Program-made: the position numbers and the translations under genes
Notes under the pieces: generated by a model
Databases searched by the model: none
Told to the model about the DNA's origin: nothing
What the model saw: the letters and a program-made list of their open reading frames with translations, nothing else
Origin: Aotearoamyces nothofagi
Lineage: Eukaryota > Ascomycota > Leotiomycetes > Leotiales > Tympanidaceae
DNA length: 64,000 bases
Assembly: GCA_015345905.1 (NCBI GenBank)
Contig: JADDTR010000025.1
Coordinates: forward strand, 301,604-365,603
Direction of reading: 5' to 3'
Shown here: in pieces, positions 22,197-33,338 of the stretch
How positions within the stretch are numbered: the stretch's first letter is position 1
Layout: every line of letters starts with the position of its first letter

Positions 22197-23833
22197 TTAC
22201 TGCACTTTCTTTTCATCCTTGATGGTATTTCCATATCCTTGCGTCTTCAGTACTATCAAAAGCTTCCACATTATCCACCCGAAGCCTAGTAATATTACAG
22301 CGGCCGTGCCTGATTCTACCCACTCACTATAGCCCTGTTTTAGAACCGGGACATTAACCTTATTATACATCTGTACTGTCTCGTTGCTATTCCCATTATT
22401 TGTCATATAGGGTTTCACTTCAGGTGTAAGGTGATAGAACATCGTCCTTGGTCCAAAAAGTCCGTCGTACCCCAAGTTGACGCGGTCGAAGGGGTTTATT
22501 GTGAACTTACTACCTTCATCTGCCGTGCAAGCCCAAAAGACGACGGGCCAGGGCACGTAGGCTTCATTAATACCAGTTTCTGTTGGAGTAAGGTAGCGAA
22601 GGTGTAGTGGGACCTCCGCATACCATGGGTCGGATGATGATATAGGCGGAGACAGCTCTAACAACATACTTGAGCCCCACAATGACATAGCATATGCTGG
22701 AGCTTCGAGGTCAACAGGGGTTGTAACGTAGCGGACGGTGGATAGATTCTTGGATGCCATAAAAAGATGGTCGGACAGCTGGTATTTATCTGGAAAGACA
22801 ACACGAGGAAGCGTAAGGTGAGCATGAAGATAACAAGCCCCCTTGTTCGGTGGAGGGATGCTATCGCTGATCTTGAGTTGCAGGCTCGGATGAAGCCCCG
22901 TTGGCTCAAGAAATGATGCGGAGAAAGAGGACAGCTGAGGATGGTGACGAGCAGGGAAAGAGAATAATGTAGGACTTGGCTTTGAATCCTCTCCAACAAC
23001 AGTAAGAAACCCAGCAAGCGATAATTCCTCCCGCTCCAGAGGCTTTTCATTAGATAGTATGCCAACCTCAACCCTGTTCTTTGCGCTTTCATTTGAGATA
23101 TCCAAATTCCATTCCTGGGGTTCCCAAAATGCATTAATGGCCAAAGTATGAGACACCGTATCGAAATTAATATCGATAGAGGCTGCATCTAAAAGGGTCG
23201 CTACCCTTTCACGGCATGCTGAATCTAAGGAAGGACATGCCGCCTGGGCATATTCCACAAAAGCCAACTGAGACAATTCAGACTGTGGTTGGTAGTATTC
23301 GTACGCTGTAGAGTGCTGAAACCGTTGGGAAGGTAATGAGGTGAAGGATTTCTAAAAGTTTTAGTCTTAAGGTTTCAATTGATATCAAGTGCTTTAAGGT
23401 AGGCAGTACTTCTGGTGATTGACAGTCCAGTTTATCCTTCAGGCCAAATAGACTATACAACAGAGGGCAAAGTCGGTCGCTAGATCACTTGGTCAGGGCT
23501 GTCACAGTATATATGACGGCTTGTGCACGTAACGTACGAATCGGTGTTGATGTTGCGTTGGGGACTATAATAGACGTGGAGCCCCGGCGATAGTCTAGAC
23601 ACGAATGGAGAGACAGTCTCATATGCCCGTGGAGTGACATATCGTATATGAAGCTCGTGAGACTGCTTCAGCACGAGACATATTTCCTCGGGTAGTTCAT
23701 CAAAGCCGAGCGTTATTCGGTCCTCTCTTGAAGCTTTAAGCCCAGATACCGTCAGAGACGTACTTGTGATATCTATCGATTTGGGATCAATCGAGTCCTC
23801 CGGCTTGTGAATCAAAGTAATTCTTTGACGCAT
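22197..23833 (-). CDS. pbn1: Pbn1 (PIG-X family), GPI mannosyltransferase I subunit
   Basis: Type I ER membrane glycoprotein that stabilises Gpi14, which adds the first mannose of the GPI core (family knowledge). Exons 23538-23833, 23410-23479 and 22197-23315; introns of 58 bp (GTACGT..CTAG) and 94 bp (GTACTG..TTCAG). The product is 494 residues. It begins MRQRITLIHKPEDSID, and the PIG-X part in the last third shows the family block LHLRYLTPTETGINEAYVPW followed by PVVFWACTADEGSKF. A single C-terminal membrane span (AAVILLGFGWIMWKLLIVL) is followed by a short Lys-rich cytosolic tail ending KDEKKVQ. The acceptor of intron 2 was chosen to keep the YQPQSELSQLAFVEYAQ stretch in frame. It shares an upstream region with the divergent SARAF-like gene. 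The second GPI-synthesis gene in the window (with smp3), but 22 kb away. Confidence 0.88.
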
Positions 23834-23995
23834 CGTCGATTTGGACAGTTGGTTTGCAGGAACCCAATCCTTTCACATAGACAAGGACATGTTGAAGAGT
23901 TGAAGAGTTGAGAGCTGAAAGTTTAAGAGTTAAGAGTTGTCTTCTTATCGTCGAGCTTCATCTATCACCTGTTTGCACTGTTTGGCTGGATCGTT

Positions 23996-24214
23996 TTAGC
24001 GTCGTTTAATGTGGCCAATCAAATACTGCACTACCTCATCGTCATCGCTGCCCGAGGCAGGCTGGAGATACGAAATGGTAGAAGCCTCGTTGCCGGTGGC
24101 GTGGGCGGCCACATTTTGAAATCTGTCCTTACGGTGTCTGCAAATATCAAGGTTTTCTTTCATATACTGTTGATGGTCAACAGGATTCATCAAAGTGATG
24201 CAATCATAGCTCAT
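23996..24214 (-). CDS. Possible small protein in the pbn1/SARAF divergent spacer
   Basis: A 72-codon frame opens with ATG at 24214 (MSYDCITLMNPVDHQQYMKE) and ends at 23996. It has a balanced, non-repetitive composition unlike the random frames around it, a short acidic run SGSDDDE and a basic end IGHIKRR. The frame is open further upstream to about 24259 and there is a ttcacag acceptor-like site at 24246-24252, so an upstream exon running into the 5' region of the SARAF-like gene is possible. No family recognised. It sits within the 463-bp divergent promoter, so it may equally be a chance frame. Confidence 0.35.
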   Translation of the reverse strand: MSYDCITLMNPVDHQQYMKENLDICRHRKDRFQNVAAHATGNEASTISYLQPASGSDDDEVVQYLIGHIKRR

Positions 24215-24296
24215 CTTCACACTGCGCGGTCTAATGCGACTGTCGTTCCTGTGAACCACAATAAGCAGGCTTCAATAATCTTACGAAAGAGCCACG

Positions 24297-25235
24297 ATGC
24301 GGCTATCACTGTATTATGCAGCTCTGGTTGCCCTCTTCAGCCTCGTGGAGCCCAGTATTGCTGTCCGCAAACCATCTAATAGCGTCCTCCTCTCTAGTGT
24401 CAAAACCCTCACCCTACGCAAAGATGCTAGGACCTCCCATCGGCGCGTATCAGCTATCCCCCAGCTCAAATGTGTCGGCGGCAATGGCCGCGGCCTTTTC
24501 GAAGTCGATGTAATGCGCTGCAAAAACCAGGGTTCTGATTATGACGATGAGAATATCCAGTGGACATGCACAGCGAGTCTTCCGGAAGAGTTCAAACTTG
24601 GCACAACGGATGTTATATGTGAAGGATATGATAGTCCTCACGATCCATATGTGCTGAAAGGTAGTTGTGGTGTGGAGTACAGGTTGGTTCTGACTGAGAA
24701 AGGCGAACAGAAGTATGGAAAGGGCGGAGGAAGCGTCTTTAATGGGTTCAGACGAGGGTTGGACTGGAGTGGGATTGTCTTTTGGGTTGTCTTCCTGGCA
24801 GTTGCAGGTTGGATCGTGTATTCGGCATGGACCGCATATCAGGGTGCCCCGAGGGTACGAAGGTTACCTAGAAACGGAGGCTTCTGGGGTGGCGGTTGGG
24901 GTGGAGGAGGAGGTGGTGGTAATGATCCCCCTTTTGATCCACCCCCACCATACCCTGGGAAACCATCAGTGAGACCGGCGTCGACGATGGGAGAACAAGG
25001 CTGGAGGCCGGGATTCTGGAGCGGTGCATTAGGCGGTGCAGCAGCTGGATATCTTGCTGGAAATCGAGGGAATAGACAGCAACAAGTCCCTCCATCTAGA
25101 GTAAATGGAGGCTGGTTCGGCGGAAACAATGACAATGTTTGGGGGGCCGGCCCGAGTTCTCGACCAGGCACACGTTCGAGTTCTGGATCCTCAAGATATG
25201 AGAGCACAGGCTTTGGATCAACTTCTCGGAGATAG
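24297..25235 (+). CDS. SARAF-like ER membrane protein (store-operated calcium entry regulator family)
   Basis: SARAF/TMEM66 proteins sit in the ER membrane and damp store-operated calcium entry in animals; the fungal role is not established. Single exon, 312 residues. A signal peptide is visible at residues 1-22 (MRLSLYYAALVALFSLVEPS). The lumenal part shows the family pattern: LTLRKDARTSHRRVSAIPQL, CVGGNGRG, then MRCKNQGSDYDDENIQWTC and CEGYDSPHDPYVLKGSCGVEY. One membrane span follows (SGIVFWVVFLAVAGWIVYSA). The cytosolic tail is Gly/Pro/Ser-rich with a GGGWGGGGGGG run and a PPPPYPG motif. The ATG at 24297 gives the signal peptide directly. It is transcribed divergently from pbn1, 463 bp apart. 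Confidence 0.88.
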   Translation: MRLSLYYAALVALFSLVEPSIAVRKPSNSVLLSSVKTLTLRKDARTSHRRVSAIPQLKCVGGNGRGLFEVDVMRCKNQGSDYDDENIQWTCTASLPEEFKLGTTDVICEGYDSPHDPYVLKGSCGVEYRLVLTEKGEQKYGKGGGSVFNGFRRGLDWSGIVFWVVFLAVAGWIVYSAWTAYQGAPRVRRLPRNGGFWGGGWGGGGGGGNDPPFDPPPPYPGKPSVRPASTMGEQGWRPGFWSGALGGAAAGYLAGNRGNRQQQVPPSRVNGGWFGGNNDNVWGAGPSSRPGTRSSSGSSRYESTGFGSTSRR

Positions 25236-25655
25236 TGCTTTAGATTTCTATAAGACTTGTATTATCATGTTAGTCATGCCTCGCACTAATTCAATCTTGC
25301 AAATTAATTCAAATTTAGACAAGATAGCAGCGTGGAGGTAAGCTCAGTGCATTTTATTTTATTTTGGAAGCTCTATAGCTCTATGAATGACTACACCCAA
25401 TGTTATGGGTGATAGTCTCTGTAGCAACTATATCCTGTGGCCCAACGACTCTGGATATTTGCAAACGTGCTACCTTTCTGAAAGGAGATTAATGTACAAG
25501 TAGCTCCACTGTGTTTAGGAAGCAGTGCGGATGCCGAATACAAACACTATGCAATCATACACAGTCACCAACTTCACCAAACGCCACTCATCTAAGGGAG
25601 CCGCCGTAAAATCAGACATTTTGGGACACTAATCATCCTCCCTGTTTGAGTAGGA
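25236..25655. other. Convergent spacer
   Basis: These 420 bp between the 3' ends of the SARAF-like gene and bre1 show AT-rich 3'-UTR-like sequence (cattttattttattttgg near 25350) and no gene. Confidence 0.5.
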
Positions 25656-28325
25656 TCACATATGTACCGCCATCACGTCCATTTTATCGAAGGCTTTGGC
25701 ACAATTCGGGCATTTCCTCATGCGATTTGCAATACGATCGTCAACGCAGGGCTTGCAGAAAAGATGACCACAAGTCTTGAGCACCGTGTTTTTGAAATCT
25801 TTCCGGCAAATGGTGCAGAGTGCAAGAGTCTATCAAGAATTAGCAAAACTCGGTTTGTGGGGGTTTCCGGTGGTATATTACCCTTAGCATCTCCTCTTCA
25901 CCTGATTGGTTACTCAATCCTTTAGATTTCCAAGACTCTTTCTCTTTCTGTACCTGCTCATACCGCGTCCGTAGTTGCTCTAGATCAATTTCAAGAGACT
26001 GGAGTCGCTGCTTGATATTGTGTTGTGCAACATCCTTAGTCTTGATCAGGCCGGTCAGTTCTGAAATCTGAATTTTGAGAGCATCTAGTTTAGAGGTTGC
26101 ATCAGAACTGGAACTTTCAAGCTTCTTATTTTCTGATGCTGTCAGGTTGTTGGCCTGCCTCATGTCGCTCAGTTGCTTTTCGAAATTGGCCAGGAGCGCA
26201 CGGTTCGAGGATTCGACTTCCTTGAGCTGCGTGATGATCTCGGAGCTTTTGGAGTTTTGCGCCCTCAATGCTCTCACTTCATTGATACGAGTGTCCATAT
26301 CCTTTCGAGCGGCAAAATACTTCTGATCCGCCTTGGACTTTTCTGCGATTAGAATTGCAATCTTGTCTTCGAGAGCGGCGAAATCCATAACTTTCTTTGA
26401 AGCCATAGCCATAGATCGTTTGTACGCCTTCTCCATAGCTGGGAGCTCATTATTCACTGATGCAAAGCTTTGCTCCAGCGAGAGATACTTTCGCCTAAGC
26501 TCTTCGACGTCTAGCTCTCCCGCTTCAGGCCTCGGGGTCGGCTCGCACGATTGCTCCTCCAGCTGTGAACGTAGTCTATGGACTTCTGATTCTAAGCTTA
26601 CAATCCGATCGTCCTTTGCGGCTACAAGCTCTTTCATATGGTCGACTGCTGTTCTCTCCTGGTCCTGACCCGCTTTTCTCATTGTCTGGTCTGCTAGAAG
26701 CTCGTCTCTAGTTGACCGCACCCGAGTGAGATCAGCTTCTACACGTTGTAGCTGACTCTCAATTTCCCCGGTAACTGCGTCAGCTTCGTCCTGAACCAGT
26801 GTACGATAAGCCGTCCTCTCAGCCCGCAGCCTTTCTGCTTCTTCTCTTAATTGTATATTCGTTGCCTCAAGGTGGTTGATGCGCTTAATGACCTCCTCGT
26901 GTTGTGACTTAAAGTTCCTGAAAAGTTCAGTTCTCGCGTAGTCATCTTCCGTCAGATTGGTAAGTCTAATGTTGGCGTTTGTGAGTTGCTCTGTCAATGA
27001 CTTGTTCTCGGTAAGTAAAACATCTAGCTGCTCTTTCTGCTTCGTAGAAATGGCTGTTGCTTCCTTGTATGCCATTTGAGCTGCTTCAATTTTAGACTCG
27101 TCTTCCAGATTGCCATTTACTGCTTCCCGGATGGTGTCATATCCATTCTCCACCCCACCAATGCCACTGCTGGCACTGTTACCTGTACTTACAATTGCTT
27201 GCTGCTCAAGCTTGGCGACCGCAGTACTTTTGGCCCTATCCAGTTTCTTCTCCGCCTTCAAAAAGCGCAATGAGGCTGTCTCTAAGCGCTCCGATATTTG
27301 CTCTTTCTCTACACGTAATCTATCAAATTTAACCATCTGTTCTTTTTGTGAAGAAAGTAGTTTGGCTAGGCTACTTCGAAGTTCCTGGAGGTCGGGGGAT
27401 GGTTGGCCTTTAATCGCTGCAATATTTGAAAAAATCTCGTTAACCTTCTCCTTGATCATCTTAGCCTTAGAGGCTAGATGATCAGAAAACTCGGGACTAT
27501 TCTTGAAATGCAAAGCCGTAGGGAGCGGCACTATCACGTGTGTTAGTATGGAAATAAGATTGGTATTTTCTATGGGACTTACCGTCGATATCAAATGAAT
27601 CTGGCACCGAATCCTTGGTGAGTAGATTCACTTCATCCAGCAGCTGTAAATCCATTAGCTAAGCGTCGTAAAAGGACCAAGTCCGATAACCTACTTGTGA
27701 CCACCAAGCGTCAATGACCCGTAAGTGATCGTCATGGTCAGCGGAACGCTTGCGAACGTCCTTCAGTTCACTTTCTAGTGTAGCTTTCTCGCGTTTGTAT
27801 TCAAGCATTTGCCGGTAGATCGCATCTTTTTGGTAACGCTAAAGAGAGGCGACGTTAGCTTGCTGGTCAGAGTATTAAGATTCCGAATACAACAGATGAA
27901 GGAGATACAATCTCATGCGTTTGCTACAATCTTTGAGGCGCAAAGTGATGATGGGGTGGATGATCTGTACGAGCTGTAGATGCTGCTGACGGCGAGCCGC
28001 GCATTAGCAACTACGACGTCAGATCAGATGGTAGAGATAGTGCGCTCCCAGATCCTTGATATATATTGGAATCGGAATATCATGCATGGTAGTGACTGGG
28101 CAGGAAAAGAACCAAGTGTTTCTGTAGAGATCGTGCCTCACTCACCTCAAGATCATCTTTCCATGGCATGTCAGCGTCGAGGGACACTTTGCTACCGCCA
28201 TTAACAGCCTGTCTCTTGGTAGGCGGTGCAAGGTCATCGACGCTTTGGCCTGCTGGTCTCTTCCTGTCCTCCATCTTGATGATGGTGGGAGGAAGGGGGG
28301 CCACAGTCGAAGCAGCCACCTTCAT
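25656..28325 (-). CDS. bre1: Bre1, RING E3 ligase for histone H2B mono-ubiquitination
   Basis: Works with Rad6 to ubiquitinate histone H2B, which is needed for H3K4/K79 methylation (family knowledge). Exons: 28146-28325, 27695-27838, 27583-27643, 25882-27530 and 25656-25829. Introns are 307, 51, 52 and 52 bp; all are GT..AG and frame holds across all. Product 735 residues. The N-terminus has [15 protein letters not shown] and MPWKDDLE joined to [18 protein letters not shown], the Rad6-binding region pattern; the middle is one long coiled coil. The C-terminal RING reads [20 protein letters not shown] then [20 protein letters not shown], with all eight ligands. A downstream ATG at 28274 (MEDRKRP) is the alternative start. 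The 307-bp first intron is exceptional here. Divergent from bdp1, 357 bp between starts. Confidence 0.95.
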
Positions 28326-28682
28326 CAGACTGCTGGCAAGTAATGGCTCGCAGATCCGAAGGTATCAATGAACCGTATCGCAGTCAGCTCATCGCAGACG
28401 CGATTTGAGAACTGTTCAAAGTGGTGATGTTGTGGTGAGATGTTGCTGAAGGGAGGATTGAGAAGTTCGGGTTTCTTAATGACAGATTCGCACTAGCCAG
28501 ATTTAGGAACTTAGCGTTCTTCATTGAAAGGCTAGCCGGAGGAGTCTTAGACCAAGGCCTGACAATACTGAAGATGTGCCTTGCGACTATACTTTAATCT
28601 ACATACTGAACTCGAAACCTTGGCAAACCTTTCAACAACGGACTTTTAACCTTCAATAATGCGAAAAGTCTTCTATTAAACC
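28326..28682. promoter_or_regulatory. Shared divergent promoter of bre1 and bdp1
   Basis: Only 357 bp separate the two start codons, so both promoters must lie here. No consensus TATA box stands out; the right half holds pyrimidine- and A-rich leader sequence up to the bdp1 ATG. Confidence 0.55.
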
Positions 28683-30524
28683 ATGAGTTCCATGCTCAAA
28701 AAGAAAGGGGCCTTGAGCTTTAAGCCAAAGGCCCCTCAGGCGCGAAGGACTGGAGTCCCGCCACCTGCAAACTCATCTACACGACCGAGTATCGAGCGCC
28801 AGTCACAGACTCCTGCCCCAGTAGTGGCATCGACAGCAGCAGCCTCACCTCCCCATCTCCCTGCGACCTCTAATCCCTCGCGGGAGGATCCACCCACAGA
28901 GCATGATCAGGATGCGGCAGCGATCGAACGAAACGTTCCATCCCAGCACGAACATCCGACTCAGACTACTACAACAGGCCAGGCCATATCAACACCAAGA
29001 GCTGCCACTACTGACAACTCATTAAGGGACAATTTTCAGCCCAAGGATACTGCGCAGCATGAGAGCTTCTCGGGGCAATTTACGGCCCCGGCCAGTAGTC
29101 AATTACATGATGTAGAGCTAGCCACCCCTCCGTCCACGACTCCTCCTCCGACATTAGATCATGTGGTCAGAGACGAGCATCCGATTGATGTTACAGTTCC
29201 TGAAACCACTGCAATAGAGGCGAATACTTCTGATACTTTGCATTACTCTGGAACAATTGACCTGTCTACATTAGGCGCTGGAGAATCTACTCAACCATCA
29301 CAACTTGTCCCCGTGGCGCAGCTCAACATTGACGGGACTTCAGGCGCTGCTGTCGCACCTACACCTGCTAAAAAGGCGAAGCGTGTTATTAAACGTAGGA
29401 GACTGCATGATGATGGAATGGATATCAGGCCCACGATTGAAGTTCAGCTACATAAGTCACGCCGCGGCGCGACCGGCCCAAGGCAGCCACGCAAACCAAG
29501 GGCGGATGACGGCGATGGTCCAAGAAAAAGAAAGAAGCGTGCTGAGACTCCTGAGGATGCCGAGGAACAAGAGATTGATCAAACAACAGTCAAGATGGCC
29601 GAATTGTGCAAAGATCTCCGAATCGGAAAGAAGTTTAGCAAGCATACCGAGATTAAGCAGAGAGAAATAGATAAAAAAGCAAAGGCGAGACTGGCCATAG
29701 AACATCCAGAGCTCATTTTAAGCGAAGAAAATAGAGACGGGGCGTCAACTGGGGCCCATGGCCAGGAAGAAGTACCGATAGATTCAGGCGGCGGTCCGCA
29801 AATGCGTGTTGTTAATGGCCAGATTGTCATCGATGATAGATCTCTAGTGGTCGATAGGCACAAGAGAGCCGCAGCTGCCCAGTCGGTTATGGAGGAAATC
29901 GAAGAAAATGAGTTCACACGTATCACAACATCAGGAACACTCATGAAGCGTGAGAAGAACTTGTTCTGGGACCATCAATCCATGGAAAAGTTTTATAATG
30001 GCCTACGTATGTTCGGAACCGATTTTGAAATGATCTCCAAGATGTTTCCGAATCGAAATAGAAGACAGATTAAACTCAAATTTAACAAAGAAGAGAAGGC
30101 ATTCCCGAAGAAGATTTCAAGCGCGCTTCTTGGCGAGAAGATCGAGATAGATCTAGAAGAGTACAAGCTCCATACAGGTCTTGAATATGAGGCTGTTGCC
30201 GATATTGACGCCGAACGAGCCAAAATTGAGGCAGAACATGATGCAGAGCAGAACAGGCAGCAAGCGCAAGCTGAGGAAACTACTCGACGGAAGAAAGCTG
30301 CGATTCAGGGTAAGTCTGGCTCCGCAGCAACAGCATTAGGAGATGGTCTTACTGCCGGCACGGACTCGGCCAAAGAGAACGAGCCGGAGGGAAGTGGCGC
30401 CTTTGAGGGCGGGAAGGCTAGTGCAGCATCCAAGTCCAAGAAGAAGTCATCCGCGAGGAAAAAGAGGAACCTCCATAGTGTGAGGGGTGGAGGAGAGGAG
30501 GTTGAAGTCCTCGGCACAATTTGA
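28683..30524 (+). CDS. bdp1: Bdp1 (TFIIIB B'' subunit)
   Basis: Part of TFIIIB with TBP and Brf1; it opens the promoter for RNA polymerase III at tRNA and 5S genes (family knowledge). Single exon of 613 residues beginning MSSMLKKKGALSFKPKAP, the typical SFKPK-type N-terminus. A long disordered Pro/Thr/Gln-rich region follows, then a basic stretch KRVIKRRRLHDDG and RKPRADDGDGPRKRKKR. The conserved block near residues 400-480 carries the SANT domain: REKNLFWDHQSMEKFYNGLR, MFGTDFEMISKMFPNRNRRQ, IKLKFNKEEK. A Lys-rich tail (KSKKKSSARKKRN) ends the protein. No internal intron is needed. It is head-to-head with bre1. Confidence 0.95.
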   Translation: MSSMLKKKGALSFKPKAPQARRTGVPPPANSSTRPSIERQSQTPAPVVASTAAASPPHLPATSNPSREDPPTEHDQDAAAIERNVPSQHEHPTQTTTTGQAISTPRAATTDNSLRDNFQPKDTAQHESFSGQFTAPASSQLHDVELATPPSTTPPPTLDHVVRDEHPIDVTVPETTAIEANTSDTLHYSGTIDLSTLGAGESTQPSQLVPVAQLNIDGTSGAAVAPTPAKKAKRVIKRRRLHDDGMDIRPTIEVQLHKSRRGATGPRQPRKPRADDGDGPRKRKKRAETPEDAEEQEIDQTTVKMAELCKDLRIGKKFSKHTEIKQREIDKKAKARLAIEHPELILSEENRDGASTGAHGQEEVPIDSGGGPQMRVVNGQIVIDDRSLVVDRHKRAAAAQSVMEEIEENEFTRITTSGTLMKREKNLFWDHQSMEKFYNGLRMFGTDFEMISKMFPNRNRRQIKLKFNKEEKAFPKKISSALLGEKIEIDLEEYKLHTGLEYEAVADIDAERAKIEAEHDAEQNRQQAQAEETTRRKKAAIQGKSGSAATALGDGLTAGTDSAKENEPEGSGAFEGGKASAASKSKKKSSARKKRNLHSVRGGGEEVEVLGTI

Positions 30525-30982
30525 AGTCCCAGGCAATATTTTAAATCATTGGTGTTATTGGAGTCCCAGGAGTCATAGACGATATGCACGCATAATCGTA
30601 ATTTGCTGTTATACTAGATACTACTCTCAGAGATTCACGGTCCGAGTGCCGTTGCTACATACCATAGATAAATCAAGGCACGAGCACTTAACAAAGCATT
30701 TTTAGCTTCGTTGTTAGATATAGAATAACCATAAGCAAGACTATGCTATGTTCCAAGAAATCGACGTCAGTTCGTGATTGACTTCATACCATATATATAC
30801 TCGCATATCTTCAACTCATTCCTGTCCCACCTCGCAGCCTCGGGATCCGAGGCTGAAACCTTACGCTACACTAGCGGCCGTCCTGCATTATCAAACCTTA
30901 TCCTAAGCCTTCCCTCAATACATTTCACCTATACTTTTCTCTCAGGCAAGAACGATCGCCAATTCCCCACACCGCATAAAAG
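30525..30982. other. Tandem spacer between bdp1 and bmt5
   Basis: It holds the bdp1 3' end and the bmt5 promoter and leader; the last 80 bp are pyrimidine-rich. A TATA-like run catatatatactcgcatat lies at 30790-30808, about 185 bp before the bmt5 ATG. No gene seen. Confidence 0.5.
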
Positions 30983-31905
30983 ATGGGAAAGAACAAAAGG
31001 CAACGACTCACAGGCGGGCCGGCCAAGAAGTCATCCAAAGGTCAGGCTAAAATTCTAAACTCGGGTTCTGCCAGAGCCCCTGCTCCAAAACCCGCAGCAG
31101 CAAAACCCCAGCCGCAGGTCCAGCATACGGCCCCGACCATACCATTCTCGGCGTCGGAAAGAATCTTGTTGATCGGTGAAGGGGATTTGTCATTTGCGAG
31201 GTCCTTAGTTGAGCATCATGAGTCTACGAATGTTACTGCTACAGTCCTAGAAAAAGATTTCGAAGAACTGAAGGAAAAGTACCCGCAGGTTGTAGAAAAT
31301 GTCGCCGCAATTCAGGAGAAGGGTGGGAAGATCTCCTATGGTGTAGATGCGTGCAAAATGATGCCATGGTTTGACCGGGAGAAGGGGGGAAAGGGGAGTG
31401 GTAGGAAGGGGGGCATGGATAGAATCATTTTCAACTTTCCACATGTCGGGGGAAAAAGTACTGATGTAAACCGTCAGGTGAGTGATCGCCGAAGCATTTC
31501 TTTAAATCACTATTGCTAAACAATTATATAAAGGTCAGATACAACCAGGAATTACTTGTCTCATTCTTCAAGCGCGCTCTGCCCTCGCTGGCACCCAGTG
31601 GCTCGATCATTATTACGTTGTTCGAAGGTGAACCTTATACGCTCTGGAACATTCGTGATTTAGCACGGCATAGTGGACTACAAGTTGAACGAAGCTTCAA
31701 GTTTCAGTCATCTGCCTATCCTGGCTACCATCATGCAAGGACATTGGGTGTCGTGAAAAATAAGAGTGGAGAAGCTGGTGCTGGGTGGAAAGGGGAAGAT
31801 CGACCGGCTAGAAGTTACATTTTTGTTCGGAAAGGTGATGTGTCTGCGCAGATGCCCTCAAAAAGAAAGAGGAGTGATGCCAGTTCAGACGAAGAAGTAG
31901 ATTGA
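30983..31905 (+). CDS. bmt5: Bmt5-like 25S rRNA (uridine-N3)-methyltransferase
   Basis: The family (DUF2431, Rossmann-like methyltransferase) methylates uridine in large-subunit rRNA in the nucleolus. Exons 30983-31477 and 31534-31905, intron 56 bp (GTGAGT..TAAAG, branch GCTAAAC), product 288 residues. A Lys-rich N-terminus (MGKNKRQRLTGGPAKKSSKG) suits nucleolar targeting. The SAM-binding motif reads ERILLIGEGDLSFARSLVEH at about residues 59-78. The second family motif, DRIIFNFPHVGGKSTDVNRQ, runs into the intron boundary, and exon 2 resumes with VRYNQELLVSFFKRAL and the YTLWNIRDLARHSGL segment. Its C-terminus ends in a basic/acidic tail. It converges on aos1 with 76 bp between stop codons, so 3' ends probably overlap. 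Confidence 0.93.
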
Positions 31906-31981
31906 ACTTTTGGAGTCCATACCGAACTCCCTCAAGTCTGCTAACTGCCGCTAAATTGCAGATGGCATCTATAGCTGGAGA

Positions 31982-33338
31982 TCAAATCGAGACTACTTCT
32001 GTAGCTGGGGCGTATGCTTGACCATTCGTCCCAATTACCATACCATTGCCGACGATACCGCCGTTCTCCATTCTAGCACCAACTGAAAGTGGTAGAAGCC
32101 CTTCACCAAGAGCACCCTCAGGATGTAGGGCGTACATGGGAGCATCCATGGAATCACCGTCGAATAACACCATGTTTTGGATTGGTTGCTGGCGATGTCC
32201 TAAGACGTTGATCACATCTTGTGCGAGCTGGCCACCAAGTGCTGCCGTGACTGGTGCAATCTCACTGCCCACGTTCTGCAGGAAGCTTCTAAGGAATTCG
32301 GAGCGGAGTGTTTCGGTAGGGAGGCCAAGGGCTCTGTGCTTCTGGGTAGCCAGGGTTGTAAATTGCTCGAGGTCCGGCCGATTATGGCCTGGAAGACGTC
32401 CATTGTTATACTGGAGAAAGTCCCATAGAGCACGAAGACACGACAGAAGAGGCGTAACGGCCTTAAGTCGGCGCTTGCTTCTCAGATATTCGGCAGGTAG
32501 TGCCGCAGCATCACTCGCGAGAAACCATGTAGAATAGACCTCTTGCTTCGTGACCATCTCAACAAGTTTGCTATTCTCTTTCTTGGTCTTTACATCAATA
32601 ACACTGCGCGTTCGTGTCTCGGGTTGTAGAAGTGTTTCTCGATTGCCCTTCTCTCGCTCAATAACGTAGTCGTGCTGGATGAGATCTGAAAATATGAATC
32701 CGTAGAATCCATGTACGCCAGCTGCGTAGAATGCCTTGTGATTTACCCGTGTGGCGGTATTGATGATATTTAGCGTATCAGGCTGTTGGTCTGTGGCGAT
32801 GACAATATCATAAGCTTGGAAGTACCCAGGGCCCTTGAGCTTGATGTCTTCTGTGTCAACAATGACATTCACTCGTGGGTTCAACCGTCGAATCTGTGGT
32901 GCCGCTGCCTCTGCTCTGTTTGTGCCAATATCTGTATCTGAAATAAAGAACTGCGCACCAAGGTCGTTCTCTGTGACTGCTTCATGGTCGATAATAGTTA
33001 AGGATCCAATACCTGCAAGGACGAGGTTCTTAGCGATTTCGTTTGCAAGTGCTTTCATGCTAATGAGAAGGATATTCGCATTTCGGATCTTTTCTTGCGC
33101 TTGAACACCCCATAATCGGATCTGTCGGTCGTAAAGGGCGATTTCATCTGAGGTTGAAGGAGCAAGGTCAGTGGCACTGAAGATCAGACTTCAAACTTTG
33201 CGGCAATCAAGACTTACCAGCACTTATTCCAGAAGATGGTTCTGTCGCTCTACCCGGGCCTGCACCGTTCGCATTTACAGCGACGTTTTGTTGCATAGCA
33301 AGGTCCTCAGTCTGGAAAGGTCTGTCAACCACAGTCAT
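31982..33338 (-). CDS. aos1: Aos1, SUMO-activating enzyme (E1) subunit 1
   Basis: Forms the heterodimeric SUMO E1 with Uba2; this subunit lacks the catalytic cysteine (family knowledge). Exons 33218-33338 and 31982-33147, intron 70 bp (GTAAGT..CTCAG); product 428 residues. After a non-conserved 40-residue leader, the ThiF/E1 fold begins DEIALYDRQIRLWGVQAQEK and continues ILLISMKALANEIAKNLVLA, GIGSLTIIDHEAVTENDLGA. The C-terminal part shows PVTAALGGQLAQDVINVLGH, typical of Aos1. The start codon at 33338 is in exon 1; the frame without splicing begins only at the internal MKALANEI, which would remove essential N-terminal helices. Convergent with bmt5. Confidence 0.94.
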
